This document shows positions 26,062 to 36,347 of a stretch of DNA of 64,000 nucleotides, in pieces (position 1 is the stretch's first letter; the number at the start of each line of letters is the position of its first letter). The translations under genes and the position numbers were made by a program. The notes below the pieces were generated by a model. The model did not search any database. It was given only the letters and a program-made list of their open reading frames with translations, and had not been told where the DNA came from. Source of the stretch: Desulfosporosinus sp. (GTDB lineage Bacteria > Bacillota > Desulfitobacteriia > Desulfitobacteriales > Desulfitobacteriaceae); the NCBI GenBank assembly GCA_020692355.1, contig JAIMKP010000005.1, forward strand, positions 1 through 64,000. Direction: 5' to 3'.

Positions 26062-26988
26062 ATGTATTGGAGCGACCGCAAAAGCTTGGATTTTCTCGCT
26101 GGAATGGCCGTGATTTTCTTTCCACTGGCCGGAATGGTTCGAGGACTTTGGTTTTTGGAATTTCTGTTGTTGCTGGCGGTGTTTTGGCTGGGCATCCAGA
26201 GAGGCTTGAGGACAGCGGCCGCAATACTCGTGCTAGGCTACGGCTTGGCCATGCTTTTCTATTGGCCTGGACCGATAAGTTATCTTCCCTGGGTTGGGCT
26301 TTTTTCGGTTTTCGCTTGGGAACGGGGCTGGACCCTGAGGGTGAACGCCTTTTGGAGTTTGCTCTTGGCAGGGCTTTTAGGGGCTATTCCAGTGATTGGG
26401 CTGGCGCAACAGGGTCTGCAGCCTCAGCTGTTACATGATGCCGTCAATGCCAGTATGGAGTCTTACAAGGCATTGGGCATGCTGGATGCGGCTCAGCAAC
26501 TAGGAGTTTCAGAAGGGGATTTGCGCAGTGCCCTTGAGCAAATGCTCCCTGTCTATATTTCGTTATTACCGAGTCTGGCTGCCTTGACCAGCCTGTTTGA
26601 GTATACTGCCATGGGATATCTGGCCTTAAGGTGGATTCCTGCAGTTCGTGCAGGGCGAGCTCCTTTCTCGCACTGGCGTTTGCCGTGGTATGCGGTTTGG
26701 GGGGCCATTTTGGGCCTGGCAGCCTATCTTGGCGGGGATGAATTCGCTTTGGCTTTCTTGAAAGGATTGGGCACAAACCTGCTGGTCGTCTATGCCGGGG
26801 TGGCTTTAGTTTTGGGGCTCGCTGTTTATGTTCACTTTTTGAGATCTCCGCGTATACCGCTGCTGCTTAAATGGGCGATGCTTTTTGTGAACCTGTTTTA
26901 CTTCTTATTCAGCATCGTGGCCATCGTTGTTTTTGGCTTGTTTGATTTGGTGTTTAATTTCCGCAAACTGCCGGATACATCGGTTTAA
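26062..26988 (+). CDS. DUF2232 (YybS) family membrane protein
   Basis: This 308-residue integral membrane protein has about eight hydrophobic segments, MAVIFFPLAGMVRGLWFLEF at the N terminus and a central soluble loop with YISLLPSLAALTSLFEYTAM. It corresponds to YybS, typically encoded before rplI, as here. The family may be a substrate-binding membrane component, but its function is unproven. GGAGCGCAGAGG precedes the ATG. Confidence 0.8.
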   Translation: MYWSDRKSLDFLAGMAVIFFPLAGMVRGLWFLEFLLLLAVFWLGIQRGLRTAAAILVLGYGLAMLFYWPGPISYLPWVGLFSVFAWERGWTLRVNAFWSLLLAGLLGAIPVIGLAQQGLQPQLLHDAVNASMESYKALGMLDAAQQLGVSEGDLRSALEQMLPVYISLLPSLAALTSLFEYTAMGYLALRWIPAVRAGRAPFSHWRLPWYAVWGAILGLAAYLGGDEFALAFLKGLGTNLLVVYAGVALVLGLAVYVHFLRSPRIPLLLKWAMLFVNLFYFLFSIVAIVVFGLFDLVFNFRKLPDTSV

Positions 26989-27016
26989 TCGCGAGTTCAC
27001 ATGAGGAGGGATGACC

Positions 27017-27463
27017 GTGAAAATTATATTGAAAGTTGATGTCAAAGGGACAGGCAAGAAGGGCCAAATTTTCGAGGTGGCCGATGGGTATGCCCGTAAT
27101 TTTCTTTTCCCCAGAGGATTAGCCATCGAAGCGACCAGTGGCAATATCCAAGATCTATCGAATAAGAAAGCTTCAGAGGAGAAACGCAAAGCACGCGAAA
27201 AACAGATTGCCGAAGCATTGGCGGCTAAGCTACAGACCCTGACTATCGAAGTAGCGTCGAAAACCGGGGAGGGAGGTCGTTTGTTTGGTTCGGTGACGAA
27301 TAAGGAGATAGCAGAGACGCTTAAGAAAGACTATTCTGTAGAGATTGATAAGCGCAAGATTGAACTGAAAGAGCCAATTAAAACGCTGGGGACGTATACA
27401 GTGCATGCCAAACTGCACCCGGACGTCAGCGCGAACTTTCAGGTTCATGTTACGGGAGCCTAA
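27017..27463 (+). CDS. rplI: 50S ribosomal protein L9
   Basis: The 148-residue L9, [20 protein letters not shown] onward, has [17 protein letters not shown], a long connecting helix ([20 protein letters not shown]) and a C-terminal RNA-binding domain. GTG at 27017 sits 6 bases after AGGAGGG; an ATG at 27011 has no spacing. The length equals the family norm. Confidence 0.95.
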   Translation: MKIILKVDVKGTGKKGQIFEVADGYARNFLFPRGLAIEATSGNIQDLSNKKASEEKRKAREKQIAEALAAKLQTLTIEVASKTGEGGRLFGSVTNKEIAETLKKDYSVEIDKRKIELKEPIKTLGTYTVHAKLHPDVSANFQVHVTGA

Positions 27464-27494
27464 GATAGCTTGATGTTTGGGAAGGAGACCCCCT

Positions 27495-29405
27495 ATGAAA
27501 GGGCTATTAAGCAAATGGCTGCAGCATCATGATTTAACAGAACGTTTAGCCGATGAAGAACAATGGCAGCGGGAAGTCGATGCCCTTTATTCTTTGCTTG
27601 CGAGCTTTTACGGGGCGGACAAACTGGTGTTGAAAGCCAGCAAACTGGAGGCCCTTGGCTTAATGCGTTCAGAAACGCTCGCTGAACGGGTTGCAGGGCT
27701 CGCAAAGATTATTCGTGATGATCCCACGGCACATCCCCTTCCCTCCTTGGCAGAGGTGCCTGAGGTCTTGGATAAGATTGAGGGTGAGATTGCTGATTTG
27801 ATTGCCCGCCGTTCAGTTGAAGAGCGGTTAGACAAGCAAATAGCGGACAAGATGCAGGAGCGGCACGAAGACTATGTACAAGAAATAAAGATGCAGATTA
27901 TAAAAGATTCGTCTGGGCCGGAAAATGCACAAACCCTTAAAAAGTTGGCCTTTTTGGAAAAGATGAATCTGACCAAGCTGGCTAGTCCGGCTGCAGAAGT
28001 GTTGCGGCCGCAAACGGTGGAGGAAATCATAGGGCAAGAGAGTGCAGTCCAGTCCTTGTTGGCCAAACTCGCAACCCCGTATCCCCAACACATTCTCATG
28101 TATGGGCCTCCAGGGGTTGGCAAGACCTCAGCCGCACGGGTGGCGCTTGAAACCGTTAAAAAACATGCGAATTCTCCATTCGCTGCCAATGCTCCCTTTA
28201 TCGAAGTGGATGGGACAACCTTGCGTTGGGATCCCAGGGACGTGACGAACCCGCTTTTGGGTTCTGTCCATGATCCAATTTATCAGGGAGCTAAACGAGA
28301 ACTCGCAGATACAGGGATTCCGGAACCCAAGCCGGGGCTGGTGACCGATGCTCACGGGGGCATTCTATTTATTGATGAGATTGGGGAAATGGATCCGCTG
28401 CTGCTCAGCAAATTGTTGAAGGTTTTGGAAGACAAGCGGGTTTTTTTTGACTCATCGTATTATGACCCCTCGGATGCAAATATTCCACAGTACATTAAAA
28501 ATCTTTTTGAAGAGGGTGCTCCGGCGGACTTTGTCTTGATTGGTGCCACGACAAGGGATCCAGTGGAGGTAAGTCCTGCCTTGCGCTCGCGCGTGGCGGA
28601 GGTGTATTTTGTACCTTTGGAACCGGAGGATGTGCGGACGATTGTGCACCAAGCTGCTGTCAAGTTGGGGGTGGAATTGGAAGTTGGCGTTCCTGAACTT
28701 ATCAGTGAATATGTGATTGAAGGCCGGAAGGCGAACACCCTCTTGACTGATGCTTATGGGCTGGTGCGTTTCCGGGAACCAGAGGTGGAAAAGGTTCAGA
28801 TTCGGGTCGAGGATATTCGCGAAGTGTTGCGTTCAGCCCGTCTCATTCCGTATGTGGTGCGCAAAGCTCGTTCTGGATGGGAAGTGGGCCGGATCCTCGG
28901 GTTGGGAGTGGCAGGCTTTTTGGGTTCAGTCTTGGAAATTGAGGCTGCTGCCTTTCCGGGGCAAAACGGTAAGGGCACGATTCGCTTTAATGAGACGGCG
29001 GGAAGCATGGCACGTGATGCTGTTTTTAATGCCACAGCCGTGATACGCAACCTGGCCGGAGTCGATCTGCGGGATTTTGACGTGCATGTGAATGTAGTGG
29101 GCGGAGGGAGAATCGATGGCCCCTCTGCAGGCTTAGCGACCACCCTTGCTATTTACAGTGCTTTAAAGAACCTGCCTATTAGGCAAGATTTGGCGATAAC
29201 GGGTGAAATCTCTATTCAGGGAAAAGTGAGACCAGTAGGCGGTATTTATGAAAAGATCTTTGGCGCCAAGCAGGCCGAAGTGAGAAGCGTCTTGATTCCG
29301 GTCGATAATTCCCCTGATGTGCCGTCAGGCTTAAAAGGGATTGAGGTCCTGCCGGTCGGAAGTATCGAGGAAGCAATGGCCTATGTTTTTGAAAGAGGAG
29401 AGTGA
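27495..29405 (+). CDS. ATP-dependent protease LonC, Lon family
   Basis: The 636-residue AAA+ protease has an N-terminal helical region, then the ATPase domain with Walker A MYGPPGVGKTS near residue 200. Walker B-like GGILFIDEIGEMDPLLL follows near 287. The Lon-type peptidase has the serine in DGPSAGLATTLAI near 545 and lysine in GKVRPVGGIYEKIFGAKQA. The long insert and the position between rplI and dnaB match LonC of Clostridia rather than LonA. GAAGGAG precedes the ATG at 27495. dnaB starts one base after its stop. Confidence 0.88.
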   Translation: MKGLLSKWLQHHDLTERLADEEQWQREVDALYSLLASFYGADKLVLKASKLEALGLMRSETLAERVAGLAKIIRDDPTAHPLPSLAEVPEVLDKIEGEIADLIARRSVEERLDKQIADKMQERHEDYVQEIKMQIIKDSSGPENAQTLKKLAFLEKMNLTKLASPAAEVLRPQTVEEIIGQESAVQSLLAKLATPYPQHILMYGPPGVGKTSAARVALETVKKHANSPFAANAPFIEVDGTTLRWDPRDVTNPLLGSVHDPIYQGAKRELADTGIPEPKPGLVTDAHGGILFIDEIGEMDPLLLSKLLKVLEDKRVFFDSSYYDPSDANIPQYIKNLFEEGAPADFVLIGATTRDPVEVSPALRSRVAEVYFVPLEPEDVRTIVHQAAVKLGVELEVGVPELISEYVIEGRKANTLLTDAYGLVRFREPEVEKVQIRVEDIREVLRSARLIPYVVRKARSGWEVGRILGLGVAGFLGSVLEIEAAAFPGQNGKGTIRFNETAGSMARDAVFNATAVIRNLAGVDLRDFDVHVNVVGGGRIDGPSAGLATTLAIYSALKNLPIRQDLAITGEISIQGKVRPVGGIYEKIFGAKQAEVRSVLIPVDNSPDVPSGLKGIEVLPVGSIEEAMAYVFERGE

Positions 29406-29406
29406 C

Positions 29407-30741
29407 ATGGCACTCCCAAAAGTTCCGCCCCATAATTTAGAAGCAGAACAGTCTGTTCTTGGCGCTTTAATGCTAGACTCGGGAACGGCGAGTACTGTTT
29501 TTGAGATTCTGCAGCCGGAAGATTTTTACCGGGACAGCCATCGCTTGATTTTTACTGCCATTCGTGATTTGTTTGAAAAAGGGGATCCCATTGATCTTGT
29601 TGCTGTGGCGGAGATGCTCAGTCGTCAGGACAAACTGATCCAGGTTGGCGGGACATCCACCATTGCTGACATCGCTAAAGGGGTGCCATCCAGTGCCAGT
29701 GTGGAATACTATGCCAGGGTTGTTGCGGAAAAGTCACTTTTGCGCCAACTCATCAAGACGACGAGCCAGATTGCCGAACGGGGGTATGAGCCCGGTGAAG
29801 AGGTTCAGGCTTTACTTTCTGATGCAGAAAAGATGATTCTAGAACTTTCCCAGCGCCGAACGCGGGATGGATTTAGCTCGATACGCACGATTTTGTTGGA
29901 GACGTTTGAGAAAATTGAGTATCTCTATGCTAATAAAGGAAAGTTAACGGGGATTCCGACCTTTTTCTCTCAGCTGGATCGATTGACTTCCGGTTGGCAG
30001 GCTTCTGATCTCGTGATCATCGCGGCACGACCGTCCATGGGTAAGACCGCGCTCGTGTTGAACATGGCGCAAAATGCGTCGGTGCGTGCGCAAATTCCTG
30101 TGGCCGTGTTCAGTCTGGAAATGTCCAAGGAACAGCTCGTGCAGCGCATGCTGTGTTCAGAAGCGATGGTGGATCAGCAGCGTGTGCGGACAGGGGAACT
30201 GTTAGACACGGATTGGCCTAAGTTGACACGGGCGGTTGGTCCGCTTTCAGATGCGCCTATTTTTATTGATGATACAGTGGGGATTTCTTTGACTGAGCTG
30301 CGCTCGAAAGCCAGACGTCTGAAAGTGGAGAGCGACTTGGGAATGATTATTATCGATTATCTTCAGCTGATGACCCTTGGTCGCAAGGCGGAAAGCCGCC
30401 AGCAGGAAGTGGCCCAGATTTCACGGGGCTTAAAAGGGATTGCGCGAGAGTTAAAAGTGCCTGTTGTCGCGCTGTCGCAGTTGAATCGGGGAGTGGAGCA
30501 GCGCCAGGATAAACGTCCGATTATGTCGGATTTATTAGAGTCTGGAGCCATTGAGGCAGATGCGGATGTGATTTCCTTTATCTATCGGGACGAGTATTAT
30601 CATCCGGAATCGGAGAAGAAGGGAATCGCTGAAATCATCGTGGCCAAACACCGGAATGGGCCAGTGGGCACGGTCGAACTTGGATATCTGAAAGAATTCA
30701 CTAAGTTTGTCAACCTGGATCGGCAGCATACAACGGGATGA
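29407..30741 (+). CDS. dnaB: replicative DNA helicase DnaB
   Basis: The 444-residue hexameric helicase has an N-terminal domain (PPHNLEAEQSVLGALMLDSG). The RecA-like domain has Walker A ARPSMGKTAL near residue 206, Walker B MIIIDYLQLM near 315 and the LNRGVEQRQDKRPIMSDLLE element followed by SGAIE. It unwinds DNA ahead of the fork. Its start follows the lonC stop by one base, with GAAAGAGGAGAG inside lonC. Confidence 0.96.
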   Translation: MALPKVPPHNLEAEQSVLGALMLDSGTASTVFEILQPEDFYRDSHRLIFTAIRDLFEKGDPIDLVAVAEMLSRQDKLIQVGGTSTIADIAKGVPSSASVEYYARVVAEKSLLRQLIKTTSQIAERGYEPGEEVQALLSDAEKMILELSQRRTRDGFSSIRTILLETFEKIEYLYANKGKLTGIPTFFSQLDRLTSGWQASDLVIIAARPSMGKTALVLNMAQNASVRAQIPVAVFSLEMSKEQLVQRMLCSEAMVDQQRVRTGELLDTDWPKLTRAVGPLSDAPIFIDDTVGISLTELRSKARRLKVESDLGMIIIDYLQLMTLGRKAESRQQEVAQISRGLKGIARELKVPVVALSQLNRGVEQRQDKRPIMSDLLESGAIEADADVISFIYRDEYYHPESEKKGIAEIIVAKHRNGPVGTVELGYLKEFTKFVNLDRQHTTG

Positions 30742-30865
30742 TTCTCCATTGACAACCCTTTCGGCGGTTGTTAAGATTAAACTGTTTGTGTCAGACGAAC
30801 TAGGTAAATGGTGGAAATGAATAATTTTTTAACCGTTGGCGGTAAATCTCTGGTATAAGATTTAG

Positions 30866-32206
<1,341 letters not shown>

Positions 32207-32295
32207 GAATCCTTGTGTCGGGCGGTTCGATTTCGTCCTAAGGCACCATGAGGATGTCGCTTCAAAGAAAAGTGCTTCAAGTACTTCGCAGGGTC

Positions 32296-32324
32296 TTGAC
32301 TTTTTAAAAGTTGTATAATACACT
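32296..32324 (+). promoter_or_regulatory. promoter of the tRNA-Gly gene
   Basis: TTGACT at 32296 and TACACT at 32319 are separated by 17 bases, about 40 bases before the tRNA. Confidence 0.6.
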
Positions 32325-32363
32325 ATATAGTGTCGCTAGAAATGGAGCTTTTTAGTGGCTCAT

Positions 32364-32438
32364 GCGGATGTGGCTCAGCGGTAGAGCATTGGCTTCCCAA
32401 GCCGAGGATCGCGAGTTCGAATCTCGTCATCCGCTCCA
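32364..32438 (+). tRNA. tRNA-Gly (CCC anticodon)
   Basis: The acceptor stem GCGGATG / CATCCGC, D arm with AGCGGTA, anticodon loop TTCCCAA (CCC, reading GGG), and T arm GCGAG / CTCGT around TTCGAAT are all visible. The 3' CCA is encoded. Confidence 0.95.
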
Positions 32439-32451
32439 GATGGAATGTAGG

Positions 32452-32476
32452 CGCTGCAAGGGTTTGCGGCGTTTTT
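32452..32476 (+). terminator. terminator after tRNA-Gly
   Basis: The 8-bp stem CGCTGCAA / TTGCGGCG (one G-T pair) is followed by TTTTTT. Confidence 0.8.
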
Positions 32477-32618
32477 TGTTTTTGTTATGAGGCTTGAGTT
32501 CCTTAGCATGACGACAATTTGATGACAAGCAGCATTTTATAAAGGAAAAGGCCGGTTGTATCTACGAATCGTGAGTAAAATCAAGTTAAACGTACTCACG
32601 AAACGTGAATGGAAGTGA
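32477..32618. other. gene-free debris between tRNA-Gly and the IS3 remnant
   Basis: No gene is visible. There is an 8-bp inverted repeat CGTGAGTA / TACTCACG (32569-32600) and ATGACGACA / GATGACA repeats at 32508-32526. The position just after a tRNA 3' end fits an old integration scar, but no duplicated tRNA end was found. Confidence 0.35.
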
Positions 32619-32793
32619 AAACCAAAGAACTGGATATCCTCCGAACCAGCAAAGCGTTTACGAGTTAGGCATCCGCGTAGAATTCCAAGAAACAGGGAAA
32701 TAACAGGCCCGGATCAACTCTGGGAAATGGACATCAAATACGGATACATTGCAGAAGAAGATCGATTTTTCTACCTAATGGGCATCCTAAAAA
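32619..32793 (+). pseudogene. fragment of an IS3-family (IS150-like) OrfB transposase
   Basis: The open frame without a start reads RRIPRNREITGPDQLWEMD then IKYGYIAEEDRFFYLMG, the region around the first catalytic Asp of the DDE integrase core in IS3-family OrfB. Both the N-terminal part and the rest of the catalytic domain are gone. Similarity ends at the regulator's operator and promoter at 32796. Confidence 0.75.
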
Positions 32794-32795
32794 AA

Positions 32796-32831
32796 TGTGG
32801 TCTAGACAATATAATATATACATGCTATAAT
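32796..32831 (+). promoter_or_regulatory. promoter and DasR/NagR-like operator of the amino-sugar locus
   Basis: TAGACA (32803) and TATAAT (32826) are separated by 17 bases. Overlapping the -35 is TGTGGTCTAGACAATA (32796-32811), close to the dre operator of DasR/NagR regulators (core TGGTCTAGACCA). Binding there would block the promoter. Confidence 0.65.
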
Positions 32832-32925
32832 GTGCTTACATTCATAATTTACTGAGATATATATGGTTTTTCGTTCATTCCGATTGTACTAGGGTACATG
32901 AAAAGAAGACGGGGGTGTCATCTTC

Positions 32926-33663
32926 TTGAATATTGATAAGTCGAGCGTTGTACCCATCTACTATCAACTCAAGATGGTCATTCAGGAGAGGATTAAATCA
33001 GGTCAGTATGCTGTCGGGATGTGTCTGCCCTCGGAACGAGAATTTTGTGAAGAATATGGTATAAGCAGAATGACGGTGCGTCAGGCTATTTCCGACTTAG
33101 TCAAAGAAGGGTTACTTTATCGTGAACGTGGGAAAGGAACGTATGTTGCTTCTCCTAAGATTGAGCAGGGGCTGACTAAGCTAACGAGTTTTACTGAGGA
33201 TATGCTCAACAGAAATGTCAAGCCCGGGGTGCGTCTCGTTGAACTCAAACAGATTAAAGCAGATGAGCATTTGGAAAAAATATTGCAAGTCGAGCCAGGA
33301 ACCTTGCTACATGAGCTTTCCCGCGTACGTTTAGCCGATGACGAACCGATGGCGATTGAAAGAGTCTATGTTCCAGTGCATTTTTATCCGGCTCTCTCAG
33401 CGGAACAAGTTGCCCATGGCTCGTTGTACGAAGTATTAAGGAAAGAAGCTCATCTGACGATTCATGAAGCCGTACAGTCTATTGAAGCGACTTTAGCTGG
33501 TCCCCATGAGGCAGAACTTTTAAATATCAAACCCAAGTCTGCGGTGATGCTAATGAAGCGCATTACGCAAAATGCCAATGGAGAGATATTTGAATATGCT
33601 GAATCCATCTATCGTGGGGATCGATATATTTTTAAGACCAAATTGTATGCAAATACACCATAA
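32926..33663 (+). CDS. GntR-family regulator, NagR/DasR (HutC-UTRA) type
   Basis: The 245-residue protein has an N-terminal winged helix-turn-helix (MCLPSEREFCEEYGISRMTV then RQAISDLVKEGLL, about residues 28-65). A UTRA effector domain lies at about 90-235 (GTLLHELSRVRLADDEPMAIERVYVP type). NagR/DasR proteins sense phosphorylated GlcNAc species and repress amino-sugar genes, which matches the genes downstream. The start is TTG at 32926 after GGGGGTG. A dre-like operator lies over its own promoter, suggesting autoregulation. Confidence 0.88.
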   Translation: MNIDKSSVVPIYYQLKMVIQERIKSGQYAVGMCLPSEREFCEEYGISRMTVRQAISDLVKEGLLYRERGKGTYVASPKIEQGLTKLTSFTEDMLNRNVKPGVRLVELKQIKADEHLEKILQVEPGTLLHELSRVRLADDEPMAIERVYVPVHFYPALSAEQVAHGSLYEVLRKEAHLTIHEAVQSIEATLAGPHEAELLNIKPKSAVMLMKRITQNANGEIFEYAESIYRGDRYIFKTKLYANTP

Positions 33664-33727
33664 GGCGTATTTCAAATACCTTTGAAAAAAGGGGGGATTT
33701 AGCTGAGTCTTGAAGTTTGTTAACATC

Positions 33728-33756
33728 TTGTTACTTTTGTCAAAAGGGAAGATAAT
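33728..33756 (+). promoter_or_regulatory. promoter before the sugar-binding lipoprotein gene
   Basis: TTGTTA at 33728 and GATAAT at 33751 are separated by 17 bases; the start codon is at 33781. Confidence 0.55.
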
Positions 33757-33780
33757 GATCAAAAGGGGAGGCGTAACTTA

Positions 33781-35148
33781 ATGAGAGCCAGAAAGGTTAT
33801 GGCGGGAACATTATCGGTGATCTTGGCGGGATCTTTATTACTTACCGGGTGTGGTAGCAATACTACTCAAATAGCAAAAGAGGATATTGTTAAGGTTTGG
33901 ACATTCCCGGTAGAGAAAAATTATGCCAAAAACTTTGACGCGGTTAAGGCAGACTTCGAAGCTAAGAACCCCAATATCAAAATTCAAAAGGAAGAGTTAA
34001 CCTGGGCTGAAGGCGGCAAAAAATTTGATACTACGGTTAACGCTGGTAATCCACCGGATATCATGTTTATCGCTCCTTCTGCAAAATATATTTCAACGGG
34101 TCTCGAAGTTCCCGTGGAAAATTACCTTGATGCCAAGACCTTAGCGGATTATTATCCGAGTGGCTTGGAGTATATGAAAGTGGATGGAAAGCTCTATGGT
34201 CTTCCTTTATACATGAAGATTCAAACCATGGGGGGGAACAAAAAGCTATTAGAGGAAGCGGGTATCGATTGGAAATCAATTCAGCAAAATGGTTGGACAT
34301 GGGATCAGTTTAAACAGCTTGTCAAAAAAGGAACCAAAACAAACGCAGACGGTAAACAACAATATGGATTTGTGTTTAACGGTTCTGGTGTTGACTTTTC
34401 AGAGTTGCTTGACCACCTGAATATGAATAACGGTTTACCTTATGCGCTGGACAAGAATAGCAAATACACCTACACCAATCCCAAGTTCCTGGATACTTTA
34501 AAATTTATCCGTTCTTTAATTACCGAAGGAATTTCGCCTAAAGAAGCCAATCAAATCACACCGCAAAAGCGGATGGATTACCTGTATTCAGAACAGGCTA
34601 TGATTATCTTTAAAGCGATGCCTTATTACGAAGTCGTAATTGCGGACAATAACAAGAAGGTTGCCGATAAAACCGCTCCGGCCGGACAAAAACAAATAGA
34701 TTTCGTACTATTACCTGAACCTCATGCCGACGGGCAGCAAGCGGCCGTCTTGGGCGGAGTTGATGGTTATACCATGTTTAAGCAGAAAAGTTACAACGGG
34801 GATCAAGAACAACACTTAAAAAATATAGCTAAGGTCATGGTTGCATTAACTTCCAGCAAAGCCGGTGCATCAGCCGTTACACTTAACTTGCCTCAAGTGA
34901 CGAAATCCGGTGAGGACATGTGGAAAGATAAATATACGATGAGTCCGGAAAACAAAGCCGAGGTTGACCGTTTATTCAAGACCATCGTTCCGCCGACTCA
35001 GGTTAATCCGGACAAATCTCTGAAGGCAATTAAAATCTATGATGAAGTGATTAAGCCGGATTATCAAGCACTCCTTGGCGGAGATAAAACGCCAGAGCGG
35101 ATGTTCCAGGATGTTCAAAACAAAGCGAAAGAACTCTTCGGTCAATAA
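33781..35148 (+). CDS. carbohydrate ABC transporter substrate-binding lipoprotein
   Basis: The 455-residue family 1 extracellular solute-binding protein has a signal peptide with lipobox LTGC (Cys24). Mature-domain features include VKVWTFPVEKNYAKNFDAVKADF, PPDIMFIAPSAKY and a GGVDGYTMFKQKSYNG segment near residue 325. Members bind oligosaccharides. Next to namZ, nagZ and murQ, the best guess is a peptidoglycan-derived or chitin-derived amino-sugar disaccharide, by inference only. AAAAGGGGAGGCG precedes the ATG. The structured element at 35161 and a hairpin separate it from the permeases. Confidence 0.88.
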   Translation: MRARKVMAGTLSVILAGSLLLTGCGSNTTQIAKEDIVKVWTFPVEKNYAKNFDAVKADFEAKNPNIKIQKEELTWAEGGKKFDTTVNAGNPPDIMFIAPSAKYISTGLEVPVENYLDAKTLADYYPSGLEYMKVDGKLYGLPLYMKIQTMGGNKKLLEEAGIDWKSIQQNGWTWDQFKQLVKKGTKTNADGKQQYGFVFNGSGVDFSELLDHLNMNNGLPYALDKNSKYTYTNPKFLDTLKFIRSLITEGISPKEANQITPQKRMDYLYSEQAMIIFKAMPYYEVVIADNNKKVADKTAPAGQKQIDFVLLPEPHADGQQAAVLGGVDGYTMFKQKSYNGDQEQHLKNIAKVMVALTSSKAGASAVTLNLPQVTKSGEDMWKDKYTMSPENKAEVDRLFKTIVPPTQVNPDKSLKAIKIYDEVIKPDYQALLGGDKTPERMFQDVQNKAKELFGQ

Positions 35149-35160
35149 GTCGATAGAGGA

Positions 35161-35331
35161 GTGAACTCGTTCAGCTAAAGCTGAACATCGAGACTTCGGT
35201 GGGGGAGTCTACCTCCGTCGCCGCTAAGTGTTTCTATTGCGAAAGGCGGCTCGGCGATACTCTCCACTGGAGACTATCGTCACCGAAGCAGAGAACAGAA
35301 TTCCCACTCCCACTTATAGAAGTGGGAGTCT
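35161..35331 (+). repeat. repeat family B, long copy
   Basis: It begins GTGAACTCGTTCAGC, forms the hairpin TTCAGC / GCTGAA, then GACTTCGGTGGGGGAG, and ends with the hairpin ACTCCCACTT / AAGTGGGAGT. Compared with the copy at 55399 it carries about 60 extra internal bases. The ends look like IS200/IS605-type termini, without a transposase gene. Confidence 0.65.
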
Positions 35332-35350
35332 TAAATGCTTGGATAAAATG

Positions 35351-35404
35351 AGCCACCCGGTTTGAGTCATTTCTAATAGTGAAATAATTTTAAGCCGGGT
35401 GGCT
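35351..35404 (+). promoter_or_regulatory. hairpin between binding-protein and permease genes
   Basis: The 10-bp GC-rich stem AGCCACCCGG / CCGGGTGGCT encloses a smaller ATTTC / GAAAT hairpin; a weak TTAATTC follows. It is a probable attenuator or mRNA stabiliser favouring the binding protein. Confidence 0.6.
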
Positions 35405-35424
35405 TAATTCTAAGGAGAGTCCAC

Positions 35425-36339
35425 ATGAAGAAAATGGCAGATGCAGACAATAGATGGGCTCGGAACCGTCAATTTATCCAGGATTACGGCTGGAGTTATA
35501 TATTTATTGCTCTGCCGATCCTGATCTTCTTAACTTTTACCTTATATCCACTTCTTCGTGCGTTAGTCATGAGCTTTCAAACCTATCACGTCATGGGCTC
35601 AGAGTGGGTAGGCTTCAAGAACTACGCCTATGTATTTCACCGAGAGTTGTTTAGCAAAGCTTTGATTAACACGCTGCTTTATACACTGGGTACCGTACCG
35701 ATTAATATCATAATTTCCCTGGGGTTAGCCTTGGCAATTTTTCAATTAGGTAAAAAATCACAAACATTTTTTAAAGCGTCTTTCTATTTACCGGCTGTGG
35801 CCTCCGGTGTGACGATTTCTTTAGTCTGGTTATTTATTTATGACCCTATGCCTGAGGGCTTGATGAACCAGTTTATCCATCTTTTTGGTTTTGCCAATGT
35901 TAACTGGCTGGGAAAGGTGGACACGGCTCTTCTCTCGCTCATGTTTTTGACGTTTCTCGGTGGGCATGGTAGTGGACTCATCCTTTATCTGGCTTCACTG
36001 GGGGGAATCCCTAAAACCATTTACGAGGCTGCAGATATCGACGCAGCATCAACGTGGTCGAAGTTTAGAAATATTACTTGGCCTCTGCTTAAACCGACAA
36101 CCTTATATATGCTGGTGATCAATGTAATCGGTTCGTTCCAAGTCTTTATGTCCGCATACCTCATGACGAGCGGAGGCCCCGATCATGCCACAACGACGAT
36201 TGCTTATTTGATCTATCAGGATGCTTTTGAGTATTTTGAATTTGGTGTAGCGGCGGCAGAGTCTTTTATCCTTGCGCTAATTATTGTGGCTATATCTGTG
36301 TTGCAATTTAAATACATGGGTTCAGATGTTGAATATTAG
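35425..36339 (+). CDS. carbohydrate ABC permease, MalF-type
   Basis: The 304-residue protein has six membrane segments. The N-terminal segment is YIFIALPILIFLTFTLYPLL, and the EAA loop is YEAADIDAASTWSKFRNITW then PLLKPT near residue 200, which contacts the ATPase. CTAAGGAGAG precedes the ATG. It pairs with the next permease. Confidence 0.92.
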   Translation: MKKMADADNRWARNRQFIQDYGWSYIFIALPILIFLTFTLYPLLRALVMSFQTYHVMGSEWVGFKNYAYVFHRELFSKALINTLLYTLGTVPINIIISLGLALAIFQLGKKSQTFFKASFYLPAVASGVTISLVWLFIYDPMPEGLMNQFIHLFGFANVNWLGKVDTALLSLMFLTFLGGHGSGLILYLASLGGIPKTIYEAADIDAASTWSKFRNITWPLLKPTTLYMLVINVIGSFQVFMSAYLMTSGGPDHATTTIAYLIYQDAFEYFEFGVAAAESFILALIIVAISVLQFKYMGSDVEY

Positions 36340-36347
36340 GGGGGGCC

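Noticed and set aside
32477-32618. Intact phage or integrative element at tRNA-Gly
   Set aside because: No integrase gene and no duplicated tRNA 3' end were found; only debris remains.
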